A stretch of 64,000 bases of DNA, from positions 20,408,074-20,472,073 of the forward strand of contig OZ038517.1 in NCBI GenBank assembly GCA_964036315.1. The letters run 5' to 3'. A model generated the notes under the pieces. That model was not told where the DNA came from. It saw only the letters and a program-made list of their open reading frames with translations, and searched no databases. Shown piece after piece: positions 30,951-42,099 of this stretch. The number at the start of each line of letters is the position of its first letter. Position 1 is the first letter of the stretch. Origin of the DNA: Acanthosepion esculentum. Its lineage: Eukaryota; Mollusca; Cephalopoda; Sepiida; Sepiidae. A program made the position numbers and the translations under genes.

Positions 30951-31381
30951 CTATATAGTCATTCTTAATCACCCTTAATCATGTAAAGATAAGCAATGGC
31001 TGTATAGTTAAATCTTAATGATTCCCAGATGCAAGTCCCTGTAGTCTAAGCAGTAAGGCAGCTATTGCATTAAAACAAACCTCAAAGAAAAGGGATGCAA
31101 ATTCAAGTGTCTCAACAGCTTTTATTCTTTATTTTTTACTATAGAAAGCATCATTAATTATTTTCTTAAAGAAATATATAACAAATGAATTATAGAAAAT
31201 GTGTTGCAATTGATTTTTCATATGTATTGAGTTGTCAGATTTATTCATTTTTTTCAGTGTTATTTAAATTAACACACAAAATATTTTACCTTAGTGTTTT
31301 ATGTGTTTTTGTAGCCCTATTCTTTCTCTACAACTTTTGGTTATCGTTTTTGAAAATTGATTAAATTTTAACACTTCAGAC

Positions 31382-31668
31382 ATGACAGAGTGCCAAGTAA
31401 GCAAAAATGAGCATTTTTCACACCAGCTTCTCAAACACATTGTTACTTTGTCCAAAAATGCTATTCAAGAGCTTGGTTGGGAAGTTCTACCACACCCATC
31501 ATATTCTTCTCATTTAGATTCTTCAGATTATCACCTTATCCATTGCTTTCCAACAGTCTGCAAAGAGCTTTGTTCAATAACAATGTCAAGTTGCAAACGG
31601 GACTCTATGAATTCTTCAGATCAAGACCTGGTAATTTCTATCATCATGGCATTGACAAGTTAGTGGGA
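31382..31668 (+). pseudogene. mariner transposase C-terminal fragment (DD34D type)
   Basis: The frame IQELGWEVLPHPSYSSHLDS SDYHLIHCF contains the SDYHL segment with the last catalytic Asp. One frame over, KLQTGLYEFFRSRPGNFYHH GIDKLVGY is the usual C-terminus. One frameshift near 31570. The 3' end is cut by a composite repeat A tail. Confidence 0.85.
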
Positions 31669-31669
31669 T

Positions 31670-31808
31670 ATCTGTCTATATCTCTGAGATGAGGCATTAT
31701 GATTATTTACATTATTCGGACTGTTATCCACATCTTCATTGCCATATTCACAATATTTCGGCCGTTGTACACTTCACTCTTCTTCAGGTGATTAGAATTT
31801 CAAACCAA
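31670..31808 (-). repeat. Composite repeat A, tail only
   Basis: ATCTGTCTATATCTCTGAGA to TGATTAGAATTTCAAACC is the reverse of the family A tail, including the GCCGTTGTAC...CTTCTTCAGG hammerhead-like segment. It is inserted in or next to the 3' end of a mariner transposase pseudogene (31382-31665). Confidence 0.8.
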
Positions 31809-31814
31809 ACCCTT

Positions 31815-32600
31815 ATTTAATTTATTGATTTTAATCCATTTCCCCCACATAAATCATTATTACTAATAATTATTATTATGAATCATTATTATTGTTTTAT
31901 TTAATGATTTTTTATTTCAGTTTCCCACATGAATCATTATTATGAATCATTATTTTATTGAGTTTATTTTATCCTCTTACATAAATCATTATGAGGCATT
32001 ATTATTAATCCTTATTTTATTTATTGATTTTATTTAATTTTCCCAAATAAATCATTATTATTATTATTAATCATTATTATTGACTTATTTATCGATTTTA
32101 TTTCATTTCCCCGCATAAATCATTATAATTAATCGTCATCATTATTAAGAATCATTATTATTGCCTTATTTACTGATTTTATTTCATTTCTCCGCATAAA
32201 TCATTATAATTAATCATCATCATCATTATTATGAATCATTTTTGCCTTATTTACCGATTTTATTTCATTTCCCCACATAAATCATTATAATTAATCATCA
32301 TCATTATGAATCATTATTTTTGCCTTATTTACCGATTTTATTTCATTTCCCCACATAAATCATTATAATTAATCATCATCATTATTATTATTATGAATCA
32401 TTATTTTTGCCTTATTTACCGATTTTATTTCATTTCCCCACATAAATCATTATAATTATACAACATTATTATTGCCTTATATACTCATTTTATTTCATTT
32501 CCCTGCATAAATCATTATAATTAATCATTATTTTTATTATTATTATTATTATTAATCATTATTATTATGTCATTTGATTTTATTTCATTATGCCACATAA
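31815..32600 (+). repeat. 80-90-bp tandem rich in ATTATT
   Basis: Eight to nine units of TTTATTTCATTTCCCCACAT AAATCATTATAATTAATCAT with variable (ATT)n inserts. Confidence 0.9.
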
Positions 32601-33029
32601 AAAAGTGCATTGTAATTAATTTCTGTTACAGATATATTCATTTTTTATTAACGCTTTTCTGATTCAAGATTCAATTTCTCCTGAACCAACTTGTGCACTT
32701 ACTAAAAATGTTTTACCAAGTCAAATTGATGGACATGAACATTGAATAAATCATTTTTTTTCCAACTTAGCAATGAAAATTTGTTCTTGGCATGCAACGA
32801 TGTCTATGTGGGTTCCCAGCCATGCATATTTCGAATGGTCAATGATTGTCTCATTTTTGATTAAACAGAAATATTTGGAATTATTGGATTTAAAATCTAT
32901 TTGAACAGATTTCAGCGCTCAGTCTGGATATTGTGTTCATAGAGCAGAAAAAGAGATTCATAGACATTTTAAATTCACAGGTGTTATAGAAACTATTTCC
33001 TATTTCATTATCAATGATTTCTATTATAG

Positions 33030-33925
33030 GAAAGAATTATTGCAATGATTTTTACTGTAAATAATCTATTGGCAATGATTTTTACTGTAAATAATACACT
33101 GGCAATGATTTTTAATGTAAATAATCCATTGTCAACAATTTTTCCTGTAAATAATCCATTGTTAATGATTATTACTGTAAATAATCCATTGGTAATGATT
33201 TTTACTGTAAATAATCCATTGCAATTACTTTTACCGTAAACAATCCGTTAGCAATGATTTTTACTGCAAACAATCCACTGTCAATAATTTTTACTATAAA
33301 TAATACATTGTGAATGATTTTTATTGTAAATAATCCAATGTCAATTATTTTTACTGTAAATAATCCATTGTTAATGATTTTTACTGTAAATAATCCATTG
33401 ACAATGATTTTTACTGTAAATAATCCATTGGCAATAATTTTTATTGTACATAATCATTTAATCCATTGGCAATGATTTTTACTGTAAATAATCCACTGTC
33501 AATAATTTTTACTATAAATAATACATTGTGAATGATTTTTATTGTAAATAATCCAATGTCAATTATTTTTACTGTAAATAATCCATTGTTAATGATTTTT
33601 ACTGTAAATAATCCATTGACAATGATTTTTACTGTAAATAATCCATTGGCAATGATTTTTACTGTAAATAATCCATTGGCAATGATTTTTATTGTACATA
33701 ATTATTTAATCCATTGGCAATGATTTTTACTGTAAATAAGCCATTGTTAATGATTATTACTGTAAATAATCCATTGGTAATGATTTTTACTGTAAATATA
33801 TCAATTGGCAATGATTTTTACTGTAAATAACCCATTGTCAATAATTATTACTGTAAACAATCCATTGGCACTGATTTTATTTTTACTGTAAATAATCCAT
33901 TGCTAATGATTTCTACTGAAGTGAT
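33030..33925 (+). repeat. 30-bp minisatellite (AATGATTTTTACTGTAAATA ATCCATTGGC)
   Basis: About 29 copies. Since 30 is divisible by three, decapeptide frames (MIFTVNNPLA) stay open for short stretches without meaning. A multi-unit block (33270-33460) is repeated at 33485-33705. Confidence 0.95.
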
Positions 33926-34077
33926 GCCTGAAAATCAAGAATTCCTTGTAAAATTAAGCTTCATATTCAAAATTGTTGTTCTATGACAATGGTATTTCTG
34001 GACTGTTGTTAACACAACTAAATAAAACTCAAAAATTTGATGTGTAAAAAGAAATGAAACTGAATTTTGAAACTTAC

Positions 34078-34119
34078 CTCTTTCTGTCCAAACATTTACA
34101 CTTGGCAACCAATTTAAAC
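34078..34119 (-). CDS. Candidate 42-nt exon, minus-strand gene
   Basis: A strong GTAAGTT donor follows 34078. The frame that joins the next exon in phase reads LNWLPSVNVWTER. The acceptor proposed at 34119/34120 (TTATAAG) has a poor pyrimidine tract, and a TAA lies two codons further upstream in this frame, so the 5' boundary is the weak point. The joined reading into the 29958-30135 exon (WTER then VVQNLLKEM) looks natural for a coding sequence. Confidence 0.42.
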
Positions 34120-34469
34120 CTTATAACCTACATACCGATAAACTACCTATATATCTCCTTGTCTTGTCTCTATGGATACACAACAAAAGGGAATTAATTT
34201 GAATTGTTTTTTTGAGTGATTGACTGTTAACACTACTGAATTTGTCAAGTTGAAAAGAAAGAAAGAAAGAAAGAAAGGGGTATGAAAATAACTATGACTA
34301 AAATACTGCCTCCATTATTGTTATTGTTGTTGTTGCTTGTCTTTTTCGTTTTTTGAAGACCAGTTTACATAACTTCCTTCAAATTATTTTGACAGTAATA
34401 CTGAGTACAGCAGAAAAATGGATGAAGAAAAATGTCATTCAGAAACTAAAAAATGTATTAAGACACAAG

Positions 34470-34806
34470 AATTGATTGTATTTGTGTATATTTCTGAGAT
34501 GAGGTATTATGTAAACTATTTACATTATTCGGACTATTGTCTTCATCTTTGTTGTCATATTTATCACAATGTTTTGGCCGTTGTATGCTCCAGCCTTCTT
34601 CAGGTGGTTGGAATGTCGAACTGAAGCCTTTATTTCGCTCACTGGAGTAGACTGTTCTAGTTCCACTTGCTATGTTTAATGGATGTCAGTTATCTGTTAA
34701 TTCCCCTCTCCAAGTTCTCCACTGCTTTAACCGGGTATTGAACTCACACTCTTTGAGTCCTGTCACTGGATCTAACCAATGCCTTTATCCACTGTGCCAT
34801 GTGTCT
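34470..34806 (-). repeat. Composite repeat A, full unit
   Basis: A complete minus-strand unit from the tail end (GTATATTTCTGAGATGAGGT) to the tRNA-like head (CACTGTGCCATGTGTC). It is followed directly by a 5S-tRNA SINE fragment. Confidence 0.87.
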
Positions 34807-34822
34807 TTGATTGACTGATTCG

Positions 34823-35090
34823 TTTTTCTTGGAGCTTATTAACCCTTTGTGAATTATTTAAAACCAAAACATTTTTAGGATTTTAAGAATAATTCTGTAA
34901 CAATTTTTTGCAGATAAAAATGTTTACAGGTACAAATGCTACTATTAGCTACCTATAGCTGAGTGAGGAACTGGATTCATACCTTTCCCGTGAGTATTTG
35001 CGTGTAAATGAATGTAACGAACCTGACTGGAATGTGAACTTGGCACTCCGATTTCAGAGCTGCTATCCATTATACTATCCACAAGAGATA
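34823..35090 (-). repeat. 5S-tRNA SINE, tail and tRNA part
   Basis: Matches the 4556-4815 copy from TTATTAACCCTTTGTGAATT (tail) to GCTATCCATTATACTATCCA (A-box end, reverse). The 5S head is missing. Confidence 0.78.
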
Positions 35091-35124
35091 GGAATATGTC
35101 TTTAGAATCAAAGAAAAAAAAATC

Positions 35125-35510
35125 TTAAAAGATGCATTTGACACTGTGTTGATGGCTGACATGGAAAGAAAGCTACAGGACTTCCTAGATGAGATAAGAA
35201 AAAAAGGCCATCAACCATTGTAAGACAGAAAGTATGGTTGCCAGCAAGAGAAAAAGCTCCAGACTTGAATTACAAATTGGAGATGTCAGCATAAAACAAG
35301 TACAGAAATTTAAATATCTGGGAAATATTTTAACAGGGGATGGAATATAAAACACTGAAATTCAAACATGCATCAGATTAACAAAAAGATGCATTCCAAA
35401 AGCAAAACAAAGCACTAAGAAACAGGAAAGATTTCATTAGAAACAAAGAAAAAAGTACTGAATTGCTTTGTGATATTAATCCTCATGTATGGCAGTGAAT
35501 GCTTGGAGAT
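35125..35510 (+). pseudogene. RTE-type retrotransposon, RT C-terminal fragment
   Basis: In shifting frames: DTVLMADMERKLQDFLDEIR, then KFKYLGNIL (from AAATTTAAATATCTGGG) and ISLETKKKVLNCFVILILMY GSEC. This is the ADD-to-thumb region of RTE-like RTs with several frameshifts. Confidence 0.8.
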
Positions 35511-36090
35511 CATTAGTAGGAAGTTTCATTGTCTTTTGGGTTCACTATGTAGCTGAAAAGGTATGTGAAATCAAAGAAATAAACAATCTTCAAACACGGC
35601 TCTACAAATTTAAATACATTTTATTATTGAGTATTTGTTTTCTTTCAAATTGAAAGAAACAACTTACAAAGACTCTTTGTGAAACAATTTCACACAAAAA
35701 TATTTTGGTTTGTCTTTCTTTACAATACAATCAAAGCAGTTGTGTTAGTATGATAGAAAAATATAAATTAATTTTTGTAAATGCCCTGTTTATAATAAAC
35801 AGTATTAACTACATTGTCTGACCTTCTTATAAACATAGTATTTACTTAAATATTCGTATCTATAAAAATAACGTATAAACAGAAAATATCTTAAAATAAT
35901 TGTCGAACTTTCATAGTGTGTGAAAAGAGAACTGAATTGCTATGTGATATTAATCCTCATGTATGACAGTGAATGCGTAACATCATAAATAGCAAGTTTC
36001 ATTCTCTTTGGGTTCACTATGTAGCAGAAAAGGTATGTGAAATCAAAGAAATAAACAATCTTCAAACGTGGCTCTACAAATTTAAATATT
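35461..36090 (+). repeat. Direct repeat pair of about 155 bp
   Basis: 35461-35613 and 35936-36088 share TGATATTAATCCTCATGTAT G, GGGTTCACTATGTAGC and GAAATCAAAGAAATAAACAA TCTTCAAAC. The AT-rich stretch between them partly matches 27107-27180. Confidence 0.8.
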
Positions 36091-36312
36091 TTTGCATATC
36101 TTTCTTCACAATATAATCAAATCAATTGTGTTAGTATGATAGGAAAGTATAAATGTATACTTAACCTGCGTCATGTATTTAATATATATGTGGCCTTGTG
36201 CCTAACTAAGCTAAGCTTCATAAATAATAACGGCATTTTAAGCATGGGAAATGATTTCTGTTTATTATTAGAGATGCCTGGAAATGATTTAAATTCAACA
36301 TTCTCTACCAAT

Positions 36313-36960
36313 TGTTACGGTTGGCGCAACACAAAAATAAAATGAAACAGATTCTAAGTAATTAAAGTTGAAAGAGTAGATTACATGAAATAAAGTGGGT
36401 TTTATTTAACATATAATAAAATATATTTTTATAAACAGTTGGGCTGAGGTTTAAACCATATACACTGGGAAATGCTAATAAGCTAATAAGTGTGTGAGAG
36501 CCCAGAAAGTGGTTGGCTTAACGTGTAGCTAGCTGAGGGAGTGGGAGAGGAAATCCTTATACAGTTAAGAAGATTAGGGCGACAGATGAGAATCGTTGCT
36601 AGTCAAAGAATAATATTATTTTCTTCTTAGAAAAATAACTAGATATTCACATGTATATAAAATAAAGGAGTTTGGTCAGTAATATCAAGGAATAAAAAGG
36701 TGAAGTATTTACCAATAGACTTTTCTTTTTGTGGACTGTCAGAACTTAGATTCTTTCGGTCGAAGCTTTGTTCATGAATCAAACGGACCGGAGTCAACCT
36801 CAGTAATCGTGGCTGTGGGTTCAGGAGGCAAACTTGACTAGTTGGTACAAACTCCTACTTATATATGTTTTTTTGTACCCTCTAGAACCCAGTAGAAGTT
36901 TCTAGAGACTTCTAGAAAGTTCCATTCTATTATTATGAAATCTAAAGGGTTTGGTGAATG
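36313..36960 (-). other. Possible LTR or promoter with heat-shock-element-like cluster
   Basis: On the minus strand, TTC-nn-GAA modules (TCTAGAAGTCTCTAGAAACT TC, 36893-36930) lie upstream of CATATATAAGTAGGAG (about 36856-36870). The other end is GCGCCAACCGTAACA (36313), compatible with an LTR 3' end. I could not find the matching end or a duplication, so an intronic promoter of the minus-strand gene is an alternative. Confidence 0.4.
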
Positions 36961-37689
36961 GGAGCTTTTCGTAAGGTAAAAAGGGCATCTAGTATCTACA
37001 GATTTAAGTCATGATTTTAAGCTAGGTTTTGTATTTTAGTGTGTAAGTGTAAAGAGGTAGGGCAAAATGGGGCCTTGTAACACAATATTCCAAGAAATGG
37101 GACTCAAGGTAAAACTTTCCAAAACAGGAACTATGATCTGAAATTATAATAAAAACAGTGATGGCACCTAACAAATTTAGCAGAGCAGATAAGCAAATTG
37201 AACATGGAATAGGCTGTCCTAGGGTTAGTTTCACCCAACACTGCAAATTGATACAAAACTGAAACATTAATCTGAAAACACAAGTCATGATCTTTCATAT
37301 GGATGTCATGTATAGTGCCAGACCTGTTCAGAAATATAAAAACTGTCAGTTGTGTACAACCACTTTCTGAGATCAATAGTTAAAAATGGTTTTGAGTTAG
37401 TGAAGCCAGTTGGTCATAGCAAAGACCATCCTTCTTTGAACCTTGAGGACTGGCACTACAGAATCACAAAGAACTCTGCCAGATAACAGAAACTATATCA
37501 CTTGAAGAGCAGCAACAGATAAAATGGATAGCACATGTAACTCAAGGAGAAAATGATGACATAATCAGGATGTTGACATTCCACACGACTTCAAACAAAA
37601 GTTTAGGAAGGAAACTCCCATCAACACTGCAAAGAGTGATAAGAGATTTGCTGAGAGAAGGCTTCTGTTCATTTGACATGAGAAGATGG

Positions 37690-38240
37690 CTACCTTGGTG
37701 TGGTTTAATGGTTAACAAGCTTGCCTTGCTAGAACAAATATGACTGAGTAGTGAGTTTGATCCTCACTGGGTGCTCCATACTTTCGCCTTGTGCCACATC
37801 TAAGCTACGCTTGGAAAATCATCTTTGGGCACCTCGAGGTGGTGTAATGGTAAGCAAACTTCTCTCGCTAGAACAATTACAACTGAGTAGTGAGTTCGAT
37901 CCTCATTGGGTGCCCCATACTTTCGGCCTTGTGCCACATCTAAACTACATTTGGAAAATCATCTTTGGGCACCTCGAGGCAGTGTAATTGTAAGCAAGCT
38001 TGTCTCGCTAGAACAATTATGACTGATTAGTGACTTTGATCCTCATTGGGTGCCCCATACTTTCACCTTGTGCCACATCTAAATTATGCTTAGAAAATCA
38101 AAGGCATGTCAACATTATGTAATGGTAAGCAAGCTTGTCTTGCTAGATCAATGGCAACTGAGTAATGAATTTATTCCTCACTGGGTGCCCCATACTTTCG
38201 GCCTTGTGCCACAACTAATCTACACTTAATAAATCACCAT
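37690..38240 (+). repeat. Tandem tRNA-like units, 140-bp period, four copies
   Basis: Units start near 37690, 37827, 37967 and 38107. The best copy (37827) has GGGCACC ... GGTGCCC able to form a 7-bp acceptor stem, A-box TGGTGTAATGGTAAGCAAAC and B-box GAGTTCGATCCTCA. The spacer CATACTTTCGGCCTTGTGCC ... GGAAAATCATCTTT is conserved between copies. It is more likely a tandem SINE or duplicated tRNA pseudogene than four working tRNA genes. Confidence 0.8.
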
Positions 38241-38369
38241 TTGACATCAGAACAGAAAGCAAGCACAAAGAAAAGAGCAGCAACTACAATCATTTTCAAT
38301 AGGAGTAGATAGCTTAACCTGTTACCCGGTTCACACACCTCCCCAGTATTTTGAACAGGAGTAAAGGTT

Positions 38370-38500
38370 TGTCTTTGTTTCTTGCTTAGGAGTGGGTTCC
38401 CAAATCTTTCTAAAGTCTTCTCATTCTCTTTCACTCCCAGTAGTCTATAGTGTCTTAGTGGCATTATTGTCTTACTTGGGGTGAATTGATTAAAAAAATA
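38370..38500 (+). repeat. LINE 3' tail, plus strand
   Basis: TCTTCTCATTCTCTTTCACT CCCAGTAG ... GTCTTAGTGGCATTATTGTC TTACTTGGGGTGAATTGATT AAAAAAA. Confidence 0.7.
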
Positions 38501-38851
38501 TTTAAAGTATGAAAATTTAAATGTTTGGGTAAAACTAGCAAAGAAAATAATTACTGTACCAATGATCCAATGAGAACTGGGATGTTGTACAAAAAACATG
38601 GAATAAATTTTGGTAATGTTGGATTGTCATTTGAAAATGGAGTGATGAGAAAAGTGACTGCTATAATGCATACCAACAACAGCATGAAACAGCAAAGATA
38701 CTTGCAAAAGTATTGAACTCGGACTCTTGATAAAAACAACAAATGATCAGCTTATTTTCTTAAGTCACGAGTGGTGATCTGAAAATAAACTTTTTACCAG
38801 TAACCAACATAAATAAATAAAAGATAATGCTAGGACAGATATATATATTAT

Positions 38852-39020
38852 ACAGGGTGTCCCAAAAAGTTTGACATGATTTTAAAAGTAATTGTCTTGA
38901 AAACTACTAAGTCTAGCTCAATAAAATTGAGCAGTTTAGCTGTTGAACATCATAAGTTTATTCTGGGAATGATTTCAAAAGCCAAAAAAGGAGAGAAATT
39001 TAAGACTTAAAATATTTAGA
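38852..39020 (+). repeat. Possible DNA-transposon end
   Basis: TACAGGGTGTCCCAAAAAGT begins a stretch resembling the terminal repeat of Tc1/mariner-type elements. No opposite end is seen. A LINE tail follows. Confidence 0.45.
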
Positions 39021-39435
39021 AACCCAGACTTCCTTTTTTGTAATCATTTCAACCCTAGCAAAGCAATAAAGCCACTAAAAAGCAAGGAGTTACTAGGCAT
39101 TAGAGAATATGAGAAAAAGTACTATTAAGGAGAGAGGACAATAAGAGAACAAGAATTAAGAAAATAGAAGATAACAATTGATATTGCATTTAAATTTTTG
39201 AAGATCAAAGTTGAGAGGAAAGCAAGAAGCCGGAAGAGAGTTCCACATGTGAGATGTGTGAGAAAAGAAACATTTAGAAATTAACTTTATATCTAGCCAT
39301 TTCAACTGTGAAACAATGAAACCTTGCAACCAATCAAGTACTGCGCTTAAATTCACAAAGTCTAGGTATGATAGTTGAAAGTTCATCAGACCAATTACCA
39401 TGAAAGTATTAATAGAAAAGGCACAGGGAAGCTAC
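39020..39435 (-). pseudogene. LINE 3' end, minus strand
   Basis: The minus strand encodes SYLDFVNLSAVLDWLQGFIV, then WNSLPASCFPLNFDLQKFKC NINCYLL and the usual 3' UTR/tail. It lies beside the first coding exon of the minus-strand gene, in the same orientation. Confidence 0.8.
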
Positions 39436-39440
39436 ATTAC

Positions 39441-39535
39441 CTTCAAGGACAGGTAACCTTGTCTGTTTAGATGGTCTCCAGTCAAGAATGTTTCCAAATA
39501 TGTGACTCCCAATTCACTTTGCTTCATTCTTCAAA
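39441..39535 (-). CDS. Candidate first coding exon of the minus-strand gene
   Basis: An acceptor with a good pyrimidine tract (ending ATTCAAAG) precedes 39535, and a GTAATG donor follows 39441. An ATG at 39527 opens 29 codons (MKQSELGVTYLETFLTGDHL, then nine more) up to the donor. An in-frame TGA lies just upstream of that ATG inside the exon, so the exon would begin with a few bases of 5' leader. It ends in phase 0. A 5S-tRNA SINE (39586-39800) lies immediately upstream on this strand. Nothing beyond composition identifies the product. The link to the downstream exons is inference because the next exon found needs phase 1. Confidence 0.55.
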
Positions 39536-39585
39536 CTTTGAATAAAAAAAAGTAAACACTTTTCACATGGCTATGATTTTTCCTA

Positions 39586-39800
39586 AAGTTAAGCCTGGTC
39601 AGTACCTAGATGGGTGACCGCTTGAGAATGCCAGATGTTGTAAGCTTGGATGTGCAGGTGGTGTAATGGATAATGGCACAGAACTGTTAATCAGAGAGCT
39701 GAGTTCTATTTCCAGTTGGGTTCATTATATTCACTTAAATGAAAATAACCTTGGAAAAGATATGAATTCATCTATTCAGTCAAAAGAGATATGCAGTGAA
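39586..39800 (+). repeat. 5S-tRNA hybrid SINE, head and body
   Basis: 5S-derived GGTCAGTACCTAGATGGGTG ACCGCTTGAGAATGCCAG is joined to tRNA-like GCAGGTGGTGTAATGGATAA ... GAGCTGAGTTCTATTTCCAG. The 3' tail is lost. It lies just upstream of the candidate first coding exon of the minus-strand gene. Confidence 0.85.
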
Positions 39801-39899
39801 TCAGCCTCTAGAGCAAGGATTTTCAACTAGTGGGGAATTTCAGGGTTTCAGGCTGGGGGGGGGGGGCGATTAAACTGGGATCAAAACACTATGAAAGTG

Positions 39900-40135
39900 T
39901 AAAAATAGATTTTAATACCAGCAATACGTTTTTGTAATACAATTGCCAGCAATAATTTCTTGAAGAAAAATTTATTACCAGCAATACATTATTTATCAAC
40001 AATACATTTTTGGGAAAAAAAATATTACCAACAATACATTTTTGAAAACAAAAATATTACCAGCAATAAGATTAAAAATCTTGTCGGCATTAAATAACCT
40101 ATTGTGGTTGATATGCCGTAAAACAAACCAAATCA
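39900..40135 (-). repeat. SINE-like family M, minus strand
   Basis: Units TATTACCAGCAATACATTTT recur four to five times, followed by AATCTTGTCGGCATTAAATA ACC ... GATATGCCGTAAAAC, the reverse of the 17455 copy's left end. Confidence 0.78.
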
Positions 40136-40333
40136 TGTTTTATGTTATTCCAAATTAAAATTTGTATGGTGTATTTTTTTACCCAATGTACATGCTGTTT
40201 ATCGCTAGAATATAAATAAAATACAATTTTTTAATTATATTTCCTTTATGTATATTATAATTTTTTTTTGTTTTAGATATCATTCCAAAAAAATATAAAA
40301 TTTGTACAGTGTATGCAGAATAAATATTTTTCC

Positions 40334-41953
40334 GGTAAATTTTGGTTTTGTTTCCCGAGCACTAATATCCCCTAAAATTTTACCAAAATAGTCCTATTTC
40401 CGTGCAAATGTACATGCTGAACTCAAATCAACAATTACATCATGAAGAAACCTACCATTTTGCATGTTAACAACCAGAAAAAAATCGGACTTCTTGTAGG
40501 TCTTTCGTCAGCCATTACCGGCTTATTTAGAAGTAAAATTACTGCGGTACACTTTGCGGCGGAGTCATAAAATTTGGGCCTATTTACTTCCTTTACAGAA
40601 ATTCCTTGCAGTAATCAGTACGCGCTTCCGTAAAGCAATTCAACGCTTTTGAAAGAAGGAAGAGGCTTCAGTAGAATTTCTCCGACTACACGGAATCTTA
40701 CCGTCTTCCGTGGAATGTCCTCGATGCTATTAACCTTGCTCGTTGTGTGCCAACTTGAAAGTATGGCGTTGCAGAAAAACCTGTCTTCATTCCTAGCTGT
40801 TCGAATTGTCCTAACAGCCGGAAAACAGAATGTGGCTTCCTTCAGTGTTGGTGATAGGGAAAATACACTTTTGGAAAAGTCACGCTTGCCTGCGTGGAAA
40901 GTGCTACTTTTTGTAACACATTTCCTTGATCTTAGCTGGTGCCACAGGATAATGTTCGAAAACTTGGACATTGCGAAAGTCATTTCAGTGAATTGGCGCT
41001 CCTTCTGCAGTGAGGTGTGCCAGTTTTGGTTAGAAAATGTGCAGGAGAAGTTGGGTGAACCCGGTGTCGAGGTAGAAATCGACGAAACAGTTATCTCAAA
41101 ACGAAAATATAACTGGGGACGTTGATTGAAAACGGTCTGGCTATTTGGCGGAATCGAAAGAGTTTTGAAGAAGACGTTTCTGGTTCCACTTACGTCTGAT
41201 TGCGGTGAAGGAGAAGCCAGGGATGCCCATACACTTGTTCCCTTGATTATACGACACATCCGACCAGGATCAATCATTTAACAGTGATTGCTGGTCGGCG
41301 TATGTGCGAATACCGGACCATGGATACACGCACAAGCAGATAAATAAATCATAGTGAACATTTTATTGATCATACAGACCAAAATATCCACACGCAAACA
41401 GATTGTGGAGGACGACCAAAGGTGTAAAAAAGATTGGGACACAGAACTGCTTTTACAATTATTAATTATATTGTTTTATTTGTAGCATTTTTAAAAAATT
41501 GTCAAAACATTTTTTTCATAGATATGAAACTTTTAACTTCCTCTTTTACAATCAATTGTTTTATTTTCAATTTTAAATAATAAAAAAATGATTTACTGTA
41601 CTACTTATTTTGTTCTTTTTGTTGTTTAAGTAATTTCATATATTTGAAAGTTAGCTTTTTCCTCCAGTTTTTTTAACACGTATCAAAAAAAAAATACTTT
41701 GTTATTCTTTTATTTGTCGATATTTTCATATATTTGAAAGTTAACTTTCTTCTTAAAAAATTAAGTAAAACTACACTTATAAAAAACAAAAAACAAATCG
41801 CTTTGAAGCCCGTACTGCTGGTCGTTAACATAAAAAAACGGTAGGTTTCTTCATGATGTAATTGTTGATTTGAGTTCAGCATGTACATTTGCACGGAGTT
41901 GTGACGATTTTGGAAAAATTTTAAGGGATATTAGAAATAAAACCAAAATTTAC
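40334..41953 (+). mobile_element. Merlin DNA transposon, degraded
   Basis: Inverted ends of about 130 bp (GGTAAATTTTGGTTTTG ... at left, the reverse at 41830-41953) are flanked by near-identical ATTTTTCC / ATTTTTTCC, fitting the 8-9 bp duplication of Merlin. The plus-strand frame 40649-41125 ends GEPGVEVEIDETVISKRKYN WGR. After a stop, VWLFGGIERVLKKTFLVPL, HTLVPLIIRHIRPGS, then another stop and DCWSAYVRIPDHGYTHKQIN follow: the ISXO2-like transposase core with its Asp residues. Two stops and a lost end make it inactive. It sits between the two host genes. The long antisense frame at 40615-41277 is a shadow. Confidence 0.88.
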
Positions 41954-42099
41954 CATTTTTTCCTTGCCAAAGCAGCAGCAAAATGAAATAAATGCTGTTT
42001 TTTTTTTTTTTTTGAAAGGTTTGTATACTGTACTTAATTATCTGAAACAAACTTGTTTCGCAAGAGAAGCCATGACTTTTTATTTCGATATTTCTTTTT

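Larger units (their letters stand above)
2923..39527 (-). other. Split host gene, ten candidate exons, unidentified protein
   Basis: Gene-level entry. Reading the minus strand from 39527 downward, ten short open segments are each bounded by AG and GT. From 34119 to 2923 nine consecutive exons have matching phases: 1 in, then 1, 2, 1, 0, 1, 0, 0, 1, 0 between exons. Each exon length agrees exactly with those phases, which is very unlikely by chance in such AT-rich sequence. The joined product is about 290 residues, mostly soluble in character, with no obvious membrane segment, signal peptide or catalytic motif that I recognise. Phase does not match between the first exon (ends phase 0) and 34078-34119 (needs phase 1), so at least one exon between 34.1 and 39.4 kb is missed or one boundary is wrong. 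Introns are filled with SINE, LINE, LTR and DNA-transposon debris. The gene runs past the left edge of the window. Confidence 0.7.

Noticed and set aside
33532..33723. Plus-strand frame of MIFTVNNPL repeats
   Set aside because: A by-product of a 30-bp minisatellite; the same period keeps other frames partly open.
36716..36738. 23-nt candidate exon of the minus-strand gene (acceptor TTCTGACAG, donor GTAAAT)
   Set aside because: Its length gives the wrong phase between the 39441 and 34078 exons.
40615..41277. Long minus-strand open frame of 220 residues
   Set aside because: It is antisense to the Merlin transposase, whose IDETVISKRKYN motif identifies the true strand.
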